From NCBI RefSeq assembly GCF_003097615.1, contig NZ_QCZG01000010.1, forward strand, positions 1-64,000: DNA of 64,000 nt. Reading direction: 5' to 3'. The translations under genes were made by a program, and so were the position numbers. Under the pieces are notes generated by a model. It was not told where the DNA came from and ran no database searches. It saw nothing but the letters and a program-made list of their open reading frames with translations. Positions 36,029 to 44,763 of this stretch are shown here, piece after piece. The DNA comes from Pueribacillus theae. GTDB taxonomy: Bacteria; Bacillota; Bacilli; Bacillales; UBA6769. Position 1 is the first letter of the stretch, and each line of letters starts with the position of its first letter.

Positions 36029-37240
36029 TTACTGTTGTTTTTGCTCTCCAATATTTTTAAGACTTTCCTCTTTCATTACTGAAACTTGAAATCCTTCTTT
36101 TACAGTTAGTAAAATCATGATGAATAATAAAAGAGTGATGAATGCAGAGCCTAAAAAAGGAGCTGCAATATGGATCGAAAATACCGCTCCGCCCCATAAA
36201 GGCCCTACAATCCGGCCAAGACTGTTCATAGATGACTGCATCCCCATCGTTACACCTTGACCATATTGTGCTCGTTTTGATAAAAGCGATAATATTGTCG
36301 GATTAACACAAGCTTGACCGAAGCCCGTAAACAAACATCCTAAAACTGTGATTCCGAGATGCGGTGAAAAAGCAATCGTTCCAAACCCAAGTGTAATCAA
36401 AAGCAACCCTGTCTTTGCAATTTGCTCCTCTTTAAATAAGTGGTAAAGCCTCTCCAATAAAAAAAATTGAACGATAACTGATATTCCAGCTTGTGTGCTA
36501 AACGCCAAACTTACGAAAAACGGGGTAGCTTGAAAACGTTCAATCATAAAATAACCAAACAATCCGAAGAAACTCGAAGCGGCCATCGACACTCCAAATG
36601 TGACGAGATATAGCTGCCAATATCCTTTTTTTGCAATCATTCCAAATGACCGAAACAGAGCATGTTTTTTTCTTTTTATCGCATTTTTTTCATGAGGTTC
36701 CCTCAGATATTTCATAGCAAATGGCAACGTCAAAAATGCTAACGATCCGGCGACAATGAATGGAGCTATGACGCCAAAAGGGGTAAAGAACGCTCCTACT
36801 GCAGGACCACAAAGAAAGCCAAGGCCATTTAACGCTCCCATTTTCGCAATCGCAATATTCCGATTTCTCCGATCCGTTGAATCCGAAACGATCGAGAAAA
36901 CAGCCGGGTGCGTCCCTGAGGATAAAGCAGCACCAATCATTCTTGCCACTAGAAGCTGCCAATAAGAATTTGCGAAGATTAAAAGAAAAAAAGCTACTGT
37001 AAATCCAAGCAAGCCAAAAATTAATACAGGTTTTCGCCCCCATGTATCTGCAAGTCTTCCCCATAAAGGAGCGGTTATAAGCTGTGCAAGAGCCCAACCT
37101 GTAATCAACGATCCCATTTGAAAAGAAGTTAAACCTAACCGTTCAGCTAAAAATGGAAGTGTAGGCAGAACAATCCCGTAGCCAGTCATTGATAAAAACA
37201 TGATGAACCCAAGCAAAAAAAATACCTTTTTCTCCATCAT
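36029..37240 (-). CDS. MFS transporter, drug/H+ antiporter type (copy 1)
   Basis: 403 residues, 12 predicted membrane helices. The antiporter motif GYGIVLPTLPF follows helix 1, and motif A APLWGRLADTWGRKPVLI lies in loop 2-3. LGRIVGPLWGG is in the second half. It resembles Bacillus multidrug efflux proteins (Bmr/Blt and MdtG-like). It is a close tandem relative of the next gene. It sits upstream of the sigma-54 activator in the same direction and might export an intermediate or toxic substrate of the adjacent pathway; that link is only positional. Confidence 0.88.
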   Translation of the reverse strand: MMEKKVFFLLGFIMFLSMTGYGIVLPTLPFLAERLGLTSFQMGSLITGWALAQLITAPLWGRLADTWGRKPVLIFGLLGFTVAFFLLIFANSYWQLLVARMIGAALSSGTHPAVFSIVSDSTDRRNRNIAIAKMGALNGLGFLCGPAVGAFFTPFGVIAPFIVAGSLAFLTLPFAMKYLREPHEKNAIKRKKHALFRSFGMIAKKGYWQLYLVTFGVSMAASSFFGLFGYFMIERFQATPFFVSLAFSTQAGISVIVQFFLLERLYHLFKEEQIAKTGLLLITLGFGTIAFSPHLGITVLGCLFTGFGQACVNPTILSLLSKRAQYGQGVTMGMQSSMNSLGRIVGPLWGGAVFSIHIAAPFLGSAFITLLLFIMILLTVKEGFQVSVMKEESLKNIGEQKQQ

Positions 37241-37434
37241 GGCTTTTCATCTTCTTTCCGTTTTTTTAATGGCTTTTAACTTTTTGAGATCCCCCTTCCT
37301 CATCAGCAACATTTTATTCGATAAATGTGAAACGAATTACTGTCATAAACTAATGAGATTTTATTCGTACACAAGCTAAGCAATCAACCAAACTTGAAAC
37401 AATTCAATATTTTTTAAATATTTCCGGGGAAATT

Positions 37435-38631
37435 CTACATTTTTCCTTTAAAATCTTCGTTTTCAATTAATAGGCTTTGTCCGCTTTTTTTCTGTTGAAG
37501 GACGATCATGATAAGTACTGCAACAATAATAAGTGCCGAACCAAAGAAAGGGATAGCGATATTGGCTGAAAAAACTAAGCCGCCCAGTAAAGGTCCGACA
37601 ATTCTTCCTAAACTATCCATCGATTCATTCATGCCCATTGTTACACCATGGCCATAGCTTCCCAGTTTTGAAAGCAATGATACAACAATTGGAATAACAC
37701 ATGCTTGCCCAAGCCCAATCATCGAACTCCCAAGTACAGCAACCAACCAATGTGGAGAGAGCGCAATTAAAATGAAGCCAATGGAACAAATAACTAACCC
37801 ATACTGTTTTAATCTTTCTTCATTCCAAATCCGATAAAGCCTTTCCAATACAAAAAACTGAACAATAACAGCCGTACCCGCTTCTGCACTAAAGACGATA
37901 CTGACAAGGCCAGGTGACGATTCAAAACGGGCAATCATAAAATATCCGATCAAACCAAAAAAACTAGAAGCCGCCATTGAAAGTCCTAAAGTAACGAGAT
38001 ATAACTCCCGATATCCTCTTTTTGTAAGCATCGAAAAAGACTTTAAGTAAGACGTTTTTACTCGAATAAGTGTATGAACGCTACTCGGTTCTTCAAGGTA
38101 TTTCCATGCAAAAGGTGTGGTTATAAAAGCAAGAGTACCTGCAACAATGAAAGGCAATTGGACACTAAACTGTGCAAAAAAACCGCCAATGGATGGACCG
38201 CATAAAAAGCCCAGGCCATTGATTGCTCCCATTTTTGCGATCGCTACATTGCGATGTTCTTGGCTTGTTGAATCGGCAACAATGGAAAGAACAGCAGGGT
38301 ATGTACCAGCGGAAAGCGATGCCCCAATCATTCGAGCCAATAAAAGCTGCCAATAACTATTGGCGAATAATAAAAGATAAAAAGCAATTCCAAATCCGAT
38401 TAAACCGCAAATTAATACCGGCTTTCTTCCAATCTTATCAGCAAGCCTTCCCCAAAAAGGCGCAGCAATTAATTGAGCTGTCGCCCATCCCGTTATGAGA
38501 GTTCCCATTTGAAAAGAAGTTAACCCAAGATTGTCAGCTAAAAAAGGCAAGGAGGGAAGGACAATTCCATAGCCAGTCAGCGTCAAAAACATAATAAAAC
38601 CCAGTAAAAAGAATACTCTCTTATCCATCAT
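37435..38631 (-). CDS. MFS transporter, drug/H+ antiporter type (copy 2)
   Basis: About 398 residues with 12 helices and the same motifs as its neighbour: GYGIVLPSLPF, APFWGRLADKIGRKPVLI and LGRIVGPLLGG. The two proteins align along their whole length with about two thirds identity by eye, so they come from a tandem duplication. An ATG at 38631 has AAAGCGG upstream at suitable spacing and is preferred to one three codons earlier; the exact start is uncertain. Confidence 0.86.
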   Translation of the reverse strand: MMDKRVFFLLGFIMFLTLTGYGIVLPSLPFLADNLGLTSFQMGTLITGWATAQLIAAPFWGRLADKIGRKPVLICGLIGFGIAFYLLLFANSYWQLLLARMIGASLSAGTYPAVLSIVADSTSQEHRNVAIAKMGAINGLGFLCGPSIGGFFAQFSVQLPFIVAGTLAFITTPFAWKYLEEPSSVHTLIRVKTSYLKSFSMLTKRGYRELYLVTLGLSMAASSFFGLIGYFMIARFESSPGLVSIVFSAEAGTAVIVQFFVLERLYRIWNEERLKQYGLVICSIGFILIALSPHWLVAVLGSSMIGLGQACVIPIVVSLLSKLGSYGHGVTMGMNESMDSLGRIVGPLLGGLVFSANIAIPFFGSALIIVAVLIMIVLQQKKSGQSLLIENEDFKGKM

Positions 38632-38811
38632 TGTCGTCATCCGCTTTCAAATGAACCATAAGTATAATTTGTAAAAATTTAAATATTTCATGATTCTTAT
38701 TATATCGGGAATCTTTTTTTCTGCAATACCTACGCTAACGCGTTCTTTCTGGAAGTGAGAGGCGAAAGGTTAGATTTGTTTAAATTGAGAGACCTGCCAA
38801 TTTACACTTTC

Positions 38812-38848
38812 TTATTAAAAAAAAACGAAAGAAACATCTTTCGTTTTT
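38812..38848 (-). terminator. murI terminator
   Basis: AAAAACGAAAGA pairs perfectly with TCTTTCGTTTTT (loop 4), and the minus strand continues with eight T. It is directly after the murI stop. Confidence 0.9.
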
Positions 38849-38850
38849 AA

Positions 38851-39645
38851 TCAAAGACTAATTTCAATAATGTTGTCTAAAATTGTGTCAAACCATTGAT
38901 TAGCAATTGCGGAAAAAACATCGCTGCTTCCTGTCGTAAAAAACTTATGCTCCGGGTGTTCTTCAGTTGTATGTAATTCACTATGATACAGGATGGTGCT
39001 AACTTCTCTTGCAGTTTCATCCCCTGAAGAAATAATCGCTACATTTTCCCCGATTGCTCTTTGAATAAGCGGTTGTAATAACGGATAATGTGTGCAGCCC
39101 AATATAAGTGTGTCAATCGAAGTTTGTTGAAAAAAAGATAGCTGTTCACGTACAATGCTCATTGCTGCTTCCCCATCGAGACAATTGCTTTCAACGAGCG
39201 GAACAAAAGGTTTACATGCTTTGCTATTTATTTCAACACGGCTATTTATGCTTTTTAATGCATGCTCATAAACTTTGCTATTTATTGTTCCTTCCGTGCC
39301 GATAACGCCGATTTTTTTGTTTTTTGTTACTTTTAGGGCGCTTCGCGCTCCTGGATGTACGACGCCGATTACAGGAATATTTATTTTTTCTCTAATGGTG
39401 TCGAGCGCAAAAGCTGTCGCTGTATTGCATGCAATGACAAGCATTTTAATCCCTTTTTCCAGTAAGAAACTGACCATTCCCCATGTAAATTCGATCACTT
39501 CATCCTCAGAACGTGATCCGTAAGGGCATCTTTTCGTATCTCCTACATAATAGATTGTTTCCTTTGGAAGCTGCCTCATCATTTCCTTAGCAACTGTTAA
39601 CCCGCCAACACCTGAATCAATGACTCCGATTGGATTATTATTCAC
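38851..39645 (-). CDS. murI: Glutamate racemase
   Basis: Supplies D-glutamate for peptidoglycan. GVIDSGVGGLTVAKE at the N-terminus, the first catalytic cysteine in VIACNTATA (about 72) and the second in LILGCTHYPLL (about 182) are present. I choose a GTG at 39645 with AGAGG upstream, giving about 264 residues, because the longer frame has no ribosome binding site and family members start near the GVIDSG motif. In B. subtilis racE is followed by gerM; here a 23-kb island separates them, and a plus-strand sulfate operon lies on the other side. Confidence 0.95.
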   Translation of the reverse strand: MNNNPIGVIDSGVGGLTVAKEMMRQLPKETIYYVGDTKRCPYGSRSEDEVIEFTWGMVSFLLEKGIKMLVIACNTATAFALDTIREKINIPVIGVVHPGARSALKVTKNKKIGVIGTEGTINSKVYEHALKSINSRVEINSKACKPFVPLVESNCLDGEAAMSIVREQLSFFQQTSIDTLILGCTHYPLLQPLIQRAIGENVAIISSGDETAREVSTILYHSELHTTEEHPEHKFFTTGSSDVFSAIANQWFDTILDNIIEISL

Positions 39646-39807
39646 AATATTCGCCTCTTGTTTTTCTAGTAATAAAAGTCTCACGTTTCCATTTTGCTTT
39701 TTTTTTCAATCAGTTGCAAGGCAATTTGGTTTTTGTAACAGAAATAATAAGTATATTACTTTTTTAATATTCTTATCTATGTCCTATGCATTGAGCTTAA
39801 AAATGTA

Positions 39808-39836
39808 TTGACATTTTTTAAAATAATCGCTACTAT
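39808..39836 (+). promoter_or_regulatory. Promoter of the sulfate transport operon
   Basis: TTGACA (39808-39813) and TACTAT (39831-39836) are separated by 17 bases. Just downstream, ATCCTATTGGAATAG could be a CymR-like operator; this second point is a guess from the sulfur-related genes. Confidence 0.6.
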
Positions 39837-39892
39837 GCATTTATATATATCCTATTGGAATAGTTTGTTTTAAGTTTGCTGATCAGTCAACT

Positions 39893-39945
39893 GAAGGCTC
39901 TATGAGAACATACATAAGTATGATTTCATGGAGTCTTTTTTATTT
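39893..39945 (+). terminator. Leader terminator upstream of the sulfate operon
   Basis: A 21-position stem with a single mismatch and four G.T pairs (from GAAGGCTCTATGA to TCATGGAGTC) closes on an ATAA loop and is followed by TTTTTTATTT. It stands between the promoter and the first ORF, so it probably attenuates the operon. No known riboswitch core was recognised in the roughly 50 nt before it. Confidence 0.75.
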
Positions 39946-39967
39946 CAATGAGAACGGAGGTGAAAAT

Positions 39968-40102
39968 ATGCCAAACCATGGAATTGAAAACCAAAAAATT
40001 CGATTGCCACAAAGAAAATACAGCCAATTCAACAATTGTAATCAAGCTTACTTCGTTAATCAGACAGCCTTAATAAATCAATCTTTTAGTAACATTCATT
40101 AG
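39968..40102 (+). CDS. Short ORF (44 aa) ahead of the sulfate-binding protein gene
   Basis: ATG with a strong GGAGGTG ribosome binding site starts MPNHGIENQKIRLPQRKY and continues for 44 codons rich in asparagine and glutamine. It has no signal peptide or membrane segment. A longer in-frame version from 39902 would lie in the terminator stem and is less likely. It might be a leader peptide or a small protein of unknown role. Confidence 0.5.
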   Translation: MPNHGIENQKIRLPQRKYSQFNNCNQAYFVNQTALINQSFSNIH

Positions 40103-40169
40103 TTGATTTGACTATTATAATGCAGTTTATTGTTTCGAAAATATTTGAAAGCGAGGATAATTAATTTTA

Positions 40170-41219
40170 ATGAAAGTAACTTTAACCAAATTTTTCAGCG
40201 TTGCCGTTTCTGTCATCGTCATTTTAACTGGGTGCAATACAAAAGAAACGAATCAAGACGTAACTGCAGGAGATAAGAAAAAGCTAGAAATTTTAAATGT
40301 TTCTTATGATCCGACTCGTGAATTATATGAAGAATTTAATCAAGAATTTATTAAATATTGGGAAAAAGAAACAGGGCAAAAAGTGGCCATTCAGCAATCA
40401 CATGGAGGATCTGGTAAACAAGCCCGATCTGTAATTGATGGTTTAGAAGCAGATGTCGTAACTCTTGCTCTTGCCGGTGATATCGATGAAATTGCGAATA
40501 CTCGCGATCTGTTGCAGAAAGACTGGCAATCACGCCTGGAACATAATTCTACGCCGTATACTTCAACGATTGTTTTTTTAGTTCGCAAAGGGAATCCAAA
40601 AAACATTCAAGATTGGGATGATCTGACGAAAGAAAATGTTTCGGTCATTACACCGAATCCGAAAACTTCCGGAGGCGCCCGCTGGAATTACCTTGCCGCT
40701 TGGGCGTATGCAAAAGAAAAATATCATAATGATGAAACAAAAATTAAGGAATTTGTAAGCAAAATTTATAAAAATGTAGAAGTTCTCGACTCTGGTGCAC
40801 GAGGTGCTACCACTACATTTGTTGAACGCGGTCTCGGTGATGTATTAATCGCTTGGGAAAATGAAGCCTTCTTATCAATCAATGAGTTAGGAAAAGAAGA
40901 GTTTGAAATAGTCGTCCCCACTATTAGCATTTTAGCCGAACCGCCGGTAGCAGTGGTTGATAAGATCGCCAAAAAAAAAGGGACAGCTGAAGTCGCAGAA
41001 GCCTATCTAAAATTTCTATATTCAGATACCGGACAAGAAATTGCAGCAAAAAACTATTACCGTCCCCGTGATGAGAATATTCTGAAAAAGTACACAGATC
41101 AATTTCCGGAAATTAAACTCGTCACAATTGATGAAGACTTTGGCGGCTGGAAAAAAGCCCAAGAAAAGCATTTCAATGATGGTGGCACATTTGATGACAT
41201 TTACTTGCCTCAAAAATAA
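40170..41219 (+). CDS. sbp: Sulfate/thiosulfate ABC transporter binding lipoprotein
   Basis: 349 residues. A signal peptide ends in the lipobox VILTGCN (cysteine near 22). The mature part begins [19 protein letters not shown] and contains [26 protein letters not shown] and [16 protein letters not shown], diagnostic for sulfate-binding proteins (Sbp/CysP). It captures sulfate or thiosulfate for the CysTWA importer encoded downstream in the same direction. The ribosome binding site GCGAGG is rather far from the ATG. Confidence 0.95.
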   Translation: MKVTLTKFFSVAVSVIVILTGCNTKETNQDVTAGDKKKLEILNVSYDPTRELYEEFNQEFIKYWEKETGQKVAIQQSHGGSGKQARSVIDGLEADVVTLALAGDIDEIANTRDLLQKDWQSRLEHNSTPYTSTIVFLVRKGNPKNIQDWDDLTKENVSVITPNPKTSGGARWNYLAAWAYAKEKYHNDETKIKEFVSKIYKNVEVLDSGARGATTTFVERGLGDVLIAWENEAFLSINELGKEEFEIVVPTISILAEPPVAVVDKIAKKKGTAEVAEAYLKFLYSDTGQEIAAKNYYRPRDENILKKYTDQFPEIKLVTIDEDFGGWKKAQEKHFNDGGTFDDIYLPQK

Positions 41220-41293
41220 TTTTTAAAAATTGATGGGTGATTGTCTCAGTTTGTTCAATGAGACATCCCCATCTTCGAAACGAAGGTGACAGC

Positions 41294-42127
41294 ATGAAGA
41301 AGAAAAACAGGAAAATAAAAAGACTCAGTGTATTCCCTGGGTTTGGATTATCACTTGGGTTTACAATGCTTTATATTAGCCTTCTCGTACTATTGCCACT
41401 TTCAATGATTTTCTTTTATACATCCATGATGAGTTGGAGCGAATTTTGGGAAACCATTGTTGAACCTCGAGTCGTAGAATCTTATAAATTAAGTTTCGGT
41501 GCTTCCTTCATCGCCGCATGCATAAATGCAATCTTTGGCGTCATCATCGCTTGGGTGCTCGTTCGATACCAATTCCCCGGCAAGAAATTAATAGATGGAC
41601 TCGTGGATTTGCCTTTTGCCTTGCCGACTGCCGTTGCAGGGATTGCGTTAACAACACTTTATGCTGAAAACGGCTGGCTCGGACAATTTTTTTCTTTTAA
41701 AATTGCCTTTACTCCAATTGGAATTACGATCGCCTTAATCTTTATTGGACTGCCATTTGTCGTCAGAATGGTGCAACCTGTTTTACAAAACTTTGAAACA
41801 GAATTGGAAGAGGCATCAGCCATTTTAGGGGCAAACCGGTTGCAAACTTTTTTAAAGGTCATCTTTCCAGAATTACTTCCCGCTATTATAACTGGCTTTG
41901 CACTCGCTTTTGCAAGGGCGTTAGGCGAATATGGCTCTGTTATTTTCATTGCAGGAAATATGCCAATGAAAACAGAAATTACACCGCTTATCATCATGAC
42001 AAAACTTGAGCAATATGACTACACAGGAGCAACTTCAATTGCTGTGGTGATGCTCATTATGTCGTTTATCATTCTCTTGTTTATAAACGGGATGCAGTGG
42101 TGGTCAAATAAAAAATTCATGCAATAG
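41294..42127 (+). CDS. cysT: Sulfate ABC transporter permease CysT
   Basis: One of the two membrane subunits of the sulfate importer. About 277 residues with six membrane helices; the permease EAA loop is ELEEASAILGANRLQTFLKVIFPELLPA. The ATG at 41294 with AAGGTGA upstream gives MKKKNRKIKRL and a helix shortly after, so it is preferred to the start 19 codons earlier. Also called cysU. It lies 75 bases after sbp and 16 before cysW. Confidence 0.95.
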   Translation: MKKKNRKIKRLSVFPGFGLSLGFTMLYISLLVLLPLSMIFFYTSMMSWSEFWETIVEPRVVESYKLSFGASFIAACINAIFGVIIAWVLVRYQFPGKKLIDGLVDLPFALPTAVAGIALTTLYAENGWLGQFFSFKIAFTPIGITIALIFIGLPFVVRMVQPVLQNFETELEEASAILGANRLQTFLKVIFPELLPAIITGFALAFARALGEYGSVIFIAGNMPMKTEITPLIIMTKLEQYDYTGATSIAVVMLIMSFIILLFINGMQWWSNKKFMQ

Positions 42128-42142
42128 TAAGGGGGATTTACA

Positions 42143-42982
42143 ATGGCGGGATACGTTGGTAAATCAACGGCAAATTCTGAACCGTTCTTCATTCGGTTCA
42201 TTCTGATCATCCTAACAATCACGTTCTTAAGCATATTCTTAATCTTGCCGCTCATTGCGATTTTTATGAAAGCTTTTGATCAAGGTGTGAATGCTTACTT
42301 AGCCTCTAATGCAGATCCAGATGCACTCTCAGCGGTTAAACTAACGCTGCTCGTAGTTTTGATAACCGTACCGCTTAACACTCTGTTCGGCATCATCGCT
42401 GCTTGGCTAATTACAAAGTTTGATTTTAAAGGAAAAAGTATATTAACGACAATCATCGATATTCCATTTGCGGTTTCACCGGTCATAGCAGGTCTTGTTT
42501 TCATCCTCCTATTTGGAGCTCAAAGTTTACTAGGGCAATGGCTCATTTCACATAACATTCATATTATTTTTGCTGTTCCTGGAATTGTCCTTGCCACACT
42601 TTTTGTGACGTTTCCATTTGTTGCAAGAGAATTACTTCCAGTCATGCAAATGCAAGGGAAAGCTGAAGAGGAAGCTTCTTTATCATTAGGGGCAAATGGA
42701 TTGAAAACTTTTTTTTACATTACGTTACCAAATATTAAATGGGGGCTTCTGTATGGGATTATCCTTTGTAGCGCACGCGCCATCGGTGAGTTCGGAGCAG
42801 TTTCCGTTGTCTCAGGCCATATTCGCGGCTTAACAAATACAATGACGCTGCATATAGAAATTTTATACAACGAATATCAATTTACAGCTGCATTTGCAGT
42901 CGCTTCACTTATGTCGATCCTCGCGATTATTACGCTCCTCATAAAGAATTTTATTGAATGGAAATCTAAAATCCAATCGTAA
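42143..42982 (+). CDS. cysW: Sulfate ABC transporter permease CysW
   Basis: 279 residues, six membrane helices, EAA loop KAEEEASLSLGANGLKTFFY followed by ITLPNIKWG. It also has the conserved ARAIGEFGAVSVVSG segment of sulfate permeases. It pairs with CysT to form the channel. RBS AAGGGGGAT. The cysA gene follows after 15 bases. Confidence 0.95.
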   Translation: MAGYVGKSTANSEPFFIRFILIILTITFLSIFLILPLIAIFMKAFDQGVNAYLASNADPDALSAVKLTLLVVLITVPLNTLFGIIAAWLITKFDFKGKSILTTIIDIPFAVSPVIAGLVFILLFGAQSLLGQWLISHNIHIIFAVPGIVLATLFVTFPFVARELLPVMQMQGKAEEEASLSLGANGLKTFFYITLPNIKWGLLYGIILCSARAIGEFGAVSVVSGHIRGLTNTMTLHIEILYNEYQFTAAFAVASLMSILAIITLLIKNFIEWKSKIQS

Positions 42983-42997
42983 AAGGGGCCAAGATCA

Positions 42998-44059
42998 ATG
43001 AGTATTTTAATCGAAAATGTTACGAAAACATTCGGTTCTTTTCATGCACTGAAACAGATAAATCTTGAAATTCAAACAGGTGAACTCGTAGCGCTATTAG
43101 GACCATCGGGTTCAGGCAAAACGACTCTGCTTCGAATTATTGCGGGGCTTGAGGATCCCGATGAAGGGATCATCCATTTTGGAAAAAAAGAAATTACACA
43201 TCTTCATACTGCAAAGCGAAAAGTCGGGTATGTTTTTCAACATTATGCACTTTTTAAACATATGACGGTATTTGATAATATCGCATACGGTTTAAAAGTA
43301 CTTCCCAAAAAAACACGTCCTTCAAAAAAAGAAATCGAATCAAAAGTGAATAAACTACTCCAACTTATTAAACTTGAGGCATTTGCGAACCGTTATCCAG
43401 CACAATTGTCAGGGGGACAAAAACAGCGGGTCGCATTAGCAAGAGCGCTAGCCGTCGAGCCAAAGCTGTTGCTGTTAGATGAGCCTTTTGGAGCATTGGA
43501 TGCAAAGGTAAGAAAAGAACTTAGACGATGGCTAAGGCAACTGCATGATGACTTTCAGATCACAAGCATTTTTGTCACACATGATCAAGAAGAAGCGCTT
43601 GATGTAGCGAATCGAATTGTCATCATGAACGAAGGCAAAATCGAACAAATTGGAAGTCCAGACGAAGTATATGAACAACCAAACAGCCCATTTGTATACA
43701 ATTTTTTAGGCAATGTCAATGTATTTAAAGGAAGAGTGCAAAATGGAAAACTTTTTAACGGGGATGCTGAATTGCCAGTACCAGATGTTACTCATTCGGA
43801 AAACGATCAAGCACTTGGCTATGTTCGCCCACATGAATTATCCATCGTACGGAATGGTTCATTAAAAGAAGCAATAAAAGCGACAATTGCACATATTCAT
43901 ACAGTCGGAAGAGCGGTTCATATCGAATTGAAAAGAAAGGATACGAATCAATTTTTAGAAGTTGAATTAACAAAAGAAGAATACGAAGATTTAAAGCTTC
44001 GAACAGGAGAAGAAGTTTTTGTAAAGCCTAAACATCTTCAAATTTTTAAGGGAAATTAA
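42998..44059 (+). CDS. cysA: Sulfate ABC transporter ATPase CysA
   Basis: 353 residues: ATPase domain with Walker [12 protein letters not shown] (about 34), Q-loop [13 protein letters not shown], signature [15 protein letters not shown] (about 136) and Walker [22 protein letters not shown]-terminal TOBE-like regulatory region starts near 240. It drives import through CysT and CysW at the inner face of the membrane. It is the last gene of the operon and is followed by a terminator. Confidence 0.95.
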   Translation: MSILIENVTKTFGSFHALKQINLEIQTGELVALLGPSGSGKTTLLRIIAGLEDPDEGIIHFGKKEITHLHTAKRKVGYVFQHYALFKHMTVFDNIAYGLKVLPKKTRPSKKEIESKVNKLLQLIKLEAFANRYPAQLSGGQKQRVALARALAVEPKLLLLDEPFGALDAKVRKELRRWLRQLHDDFQITSIFVTHDQEEALDVANRIVIMNEGKIEQIGSPDEVYEQPNSPFVYNFLGNVNVFKGRVQNGKLFNGDAELPVPDVTHSENDQALGYVRPHELSIVRNGSLKEAIKATIAHIHTVGRAVHIELKRKDTNQFLEVELTKEEYEDLKLRTGEEVFVKPKHLQIFKGN

Positions 44060-44061
44060 TA

Positions 44062-44099
44062 AACACCTCCTGAACATAAGTACAGGAGGTGTTTTCGAT
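44062..44099 (+). terminator. Sulfate operon terminator
   Basis: AACACCTCCTG pairs with CAGGAGGTGTT and is followed by TTCGATT. It lies three bases after the cysA stop. Confidence 0.88.
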
Positions 44100-44172
44100 T
44101 TTAAGTCAAATGCTCGGAGAAGAACAAAGTGGAGTTGCTCACTTTGTTTGACAAAAACCCAGATATATCAAA

Positions 44173-44334
44173 TGAACAAAAGATTTTAATAGCAATCTTT
44201 TGATAGCTAAACGAAGAAACCGAAGATCGGCCAACATTGCTTTTCCTTTCAGTCGTTCGGAAGGTCTCGAAGTGTCTTGAGAAAGCATCTTTGCCAAACT
44301 CAGACCAACTGTGTTTAAAATTCTTTTGTTCAAC
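44173..44334 (+). mobile_element. Dispersed repeat family 2, copy 4 (full length)
   Basis: TGAACAAAAGATTTTAATAG at one end and GTTTAAAATTCTTTTGTTCA at the other form the terminal inverted repeats. The inner sequence (CGGAAGGTCTCGAAGTGTCTTGA in parts: CGGAAGGTCTCG, AAGTGTCTTGA) matches copy 1 read on its other strand. Flanks are ATATATC and CGTATATATG. It lies between the convergent ends of cysA and gerE. Confidence 0.8.
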
Positions 44335-44356
44335 GTATATATGTTTATCATTATCG

Positions 44357-44397
44357 AAAAAAGAACCCGGCTTCCAGGGAAGGAAACCGGAATTCTT
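44357..44397 (-). terminator. gerE terminator
   Basis: GAATTCCGGTTTCC pairs with GGAAGCCGGGTTC (with G.T pairs and a bulge), followed by TTTTTT on the minus strand. Confidence 0.85.
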
Positions 44398-44619
44398 CTA
44401 TATTTCTAATTCCCCAAGCCTTAGTAGCTCGACTACCGCTTGAGAGCGCCCCTTCACTCCTAATTTCTGCATTGTATTTGAAATATGGTTTCTTACCGTT
44501 TTTTCGCTGATAAATAATTCTTTCGCGATTTCTCTTGTCGTTTTGTCTTGGACTAGTAGCTCAAATACTTCTCGTTCTCTTTTCGTAAGAAGCGGTTTCG
44601 GTCGATAACGATTTTTCAA
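44398..44619 (-). CDS. gerE: Spore coat gene regulator GerE
   Basis: A small LuxR/FixJ-type DNA-binding protein that adjusts late mother-cell sporulation genes. PKPLLTKREREVFELLVQDK, then TREIAKELFISEKTVRNHIS (recognition helix) and QKLGVKGRSQAVVELLRLGE are nearly identical to B. subtilis GerE. A TTG at 44619, nine bases after AAGGAGG, gives 73 residues, the family's length; the longer frame to 44682 would add an unrelated tail. A sigma-K-type promoter lies upstream. Confidence 0.95.
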   Translation of the reverse strand: MKNRYRPKPLLTKREREVFELLVQDKTTREIAKELFISEKTVRNHISNTMQKLGVKGRSQAVVELLRLGELEI

Positions 44620-44683
44620 CGGTTCCACCCTCCTTGCGCGGGCTTTAGGAACTGTTTTCAAAAGAGATAGGTTTAGTCTCAAT

Positions 44684-44712
44684 TAGTATATGACTTGTTG
44701 CATTTTCATGTG
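44684..44712 (-). promoter_or_regulatory. Sigma-K-type promoter of gerE
   Basis: CATATACTA at 44684-44692 matches CATANNNTA, and CACA at 44709-44712 fits the -35 mACm element with a 16-base spacer. gerE is under sigma-K control in B. subtilis. The -35 lies at the end of the sdh terminator's T run. Confidence 0.8.
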
Positions 44713-44745
44713 AAAAAAAAGAAAAGCCTCCTTGGGGGAGACTCT
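44713..44745 (-). terminator. sdh operon terminator
   Basis: AGTCTCC pairs with GGAGGCT (one G.T) and is followed by TTTCTTTTTTTT on the minus strand, 19 bases past the sdhB stop. Confidence 0.82.
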
Positions 44746-44763
44746 ATTGTAAAATTATAGATT

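Noticed and set aside
39808-39945. SAM (S-box) riboswitch ahead of the sulfate operon
   Set aside because: The conserved S-box start and junction sequences are not present and the leader is too short.
39902-39967. Longer start for the short ORF before sbp
   Set aside because: That ATG is inside the terminator stem and lacks a ribosome binding site, while the inner ATG has GGAGGTG.
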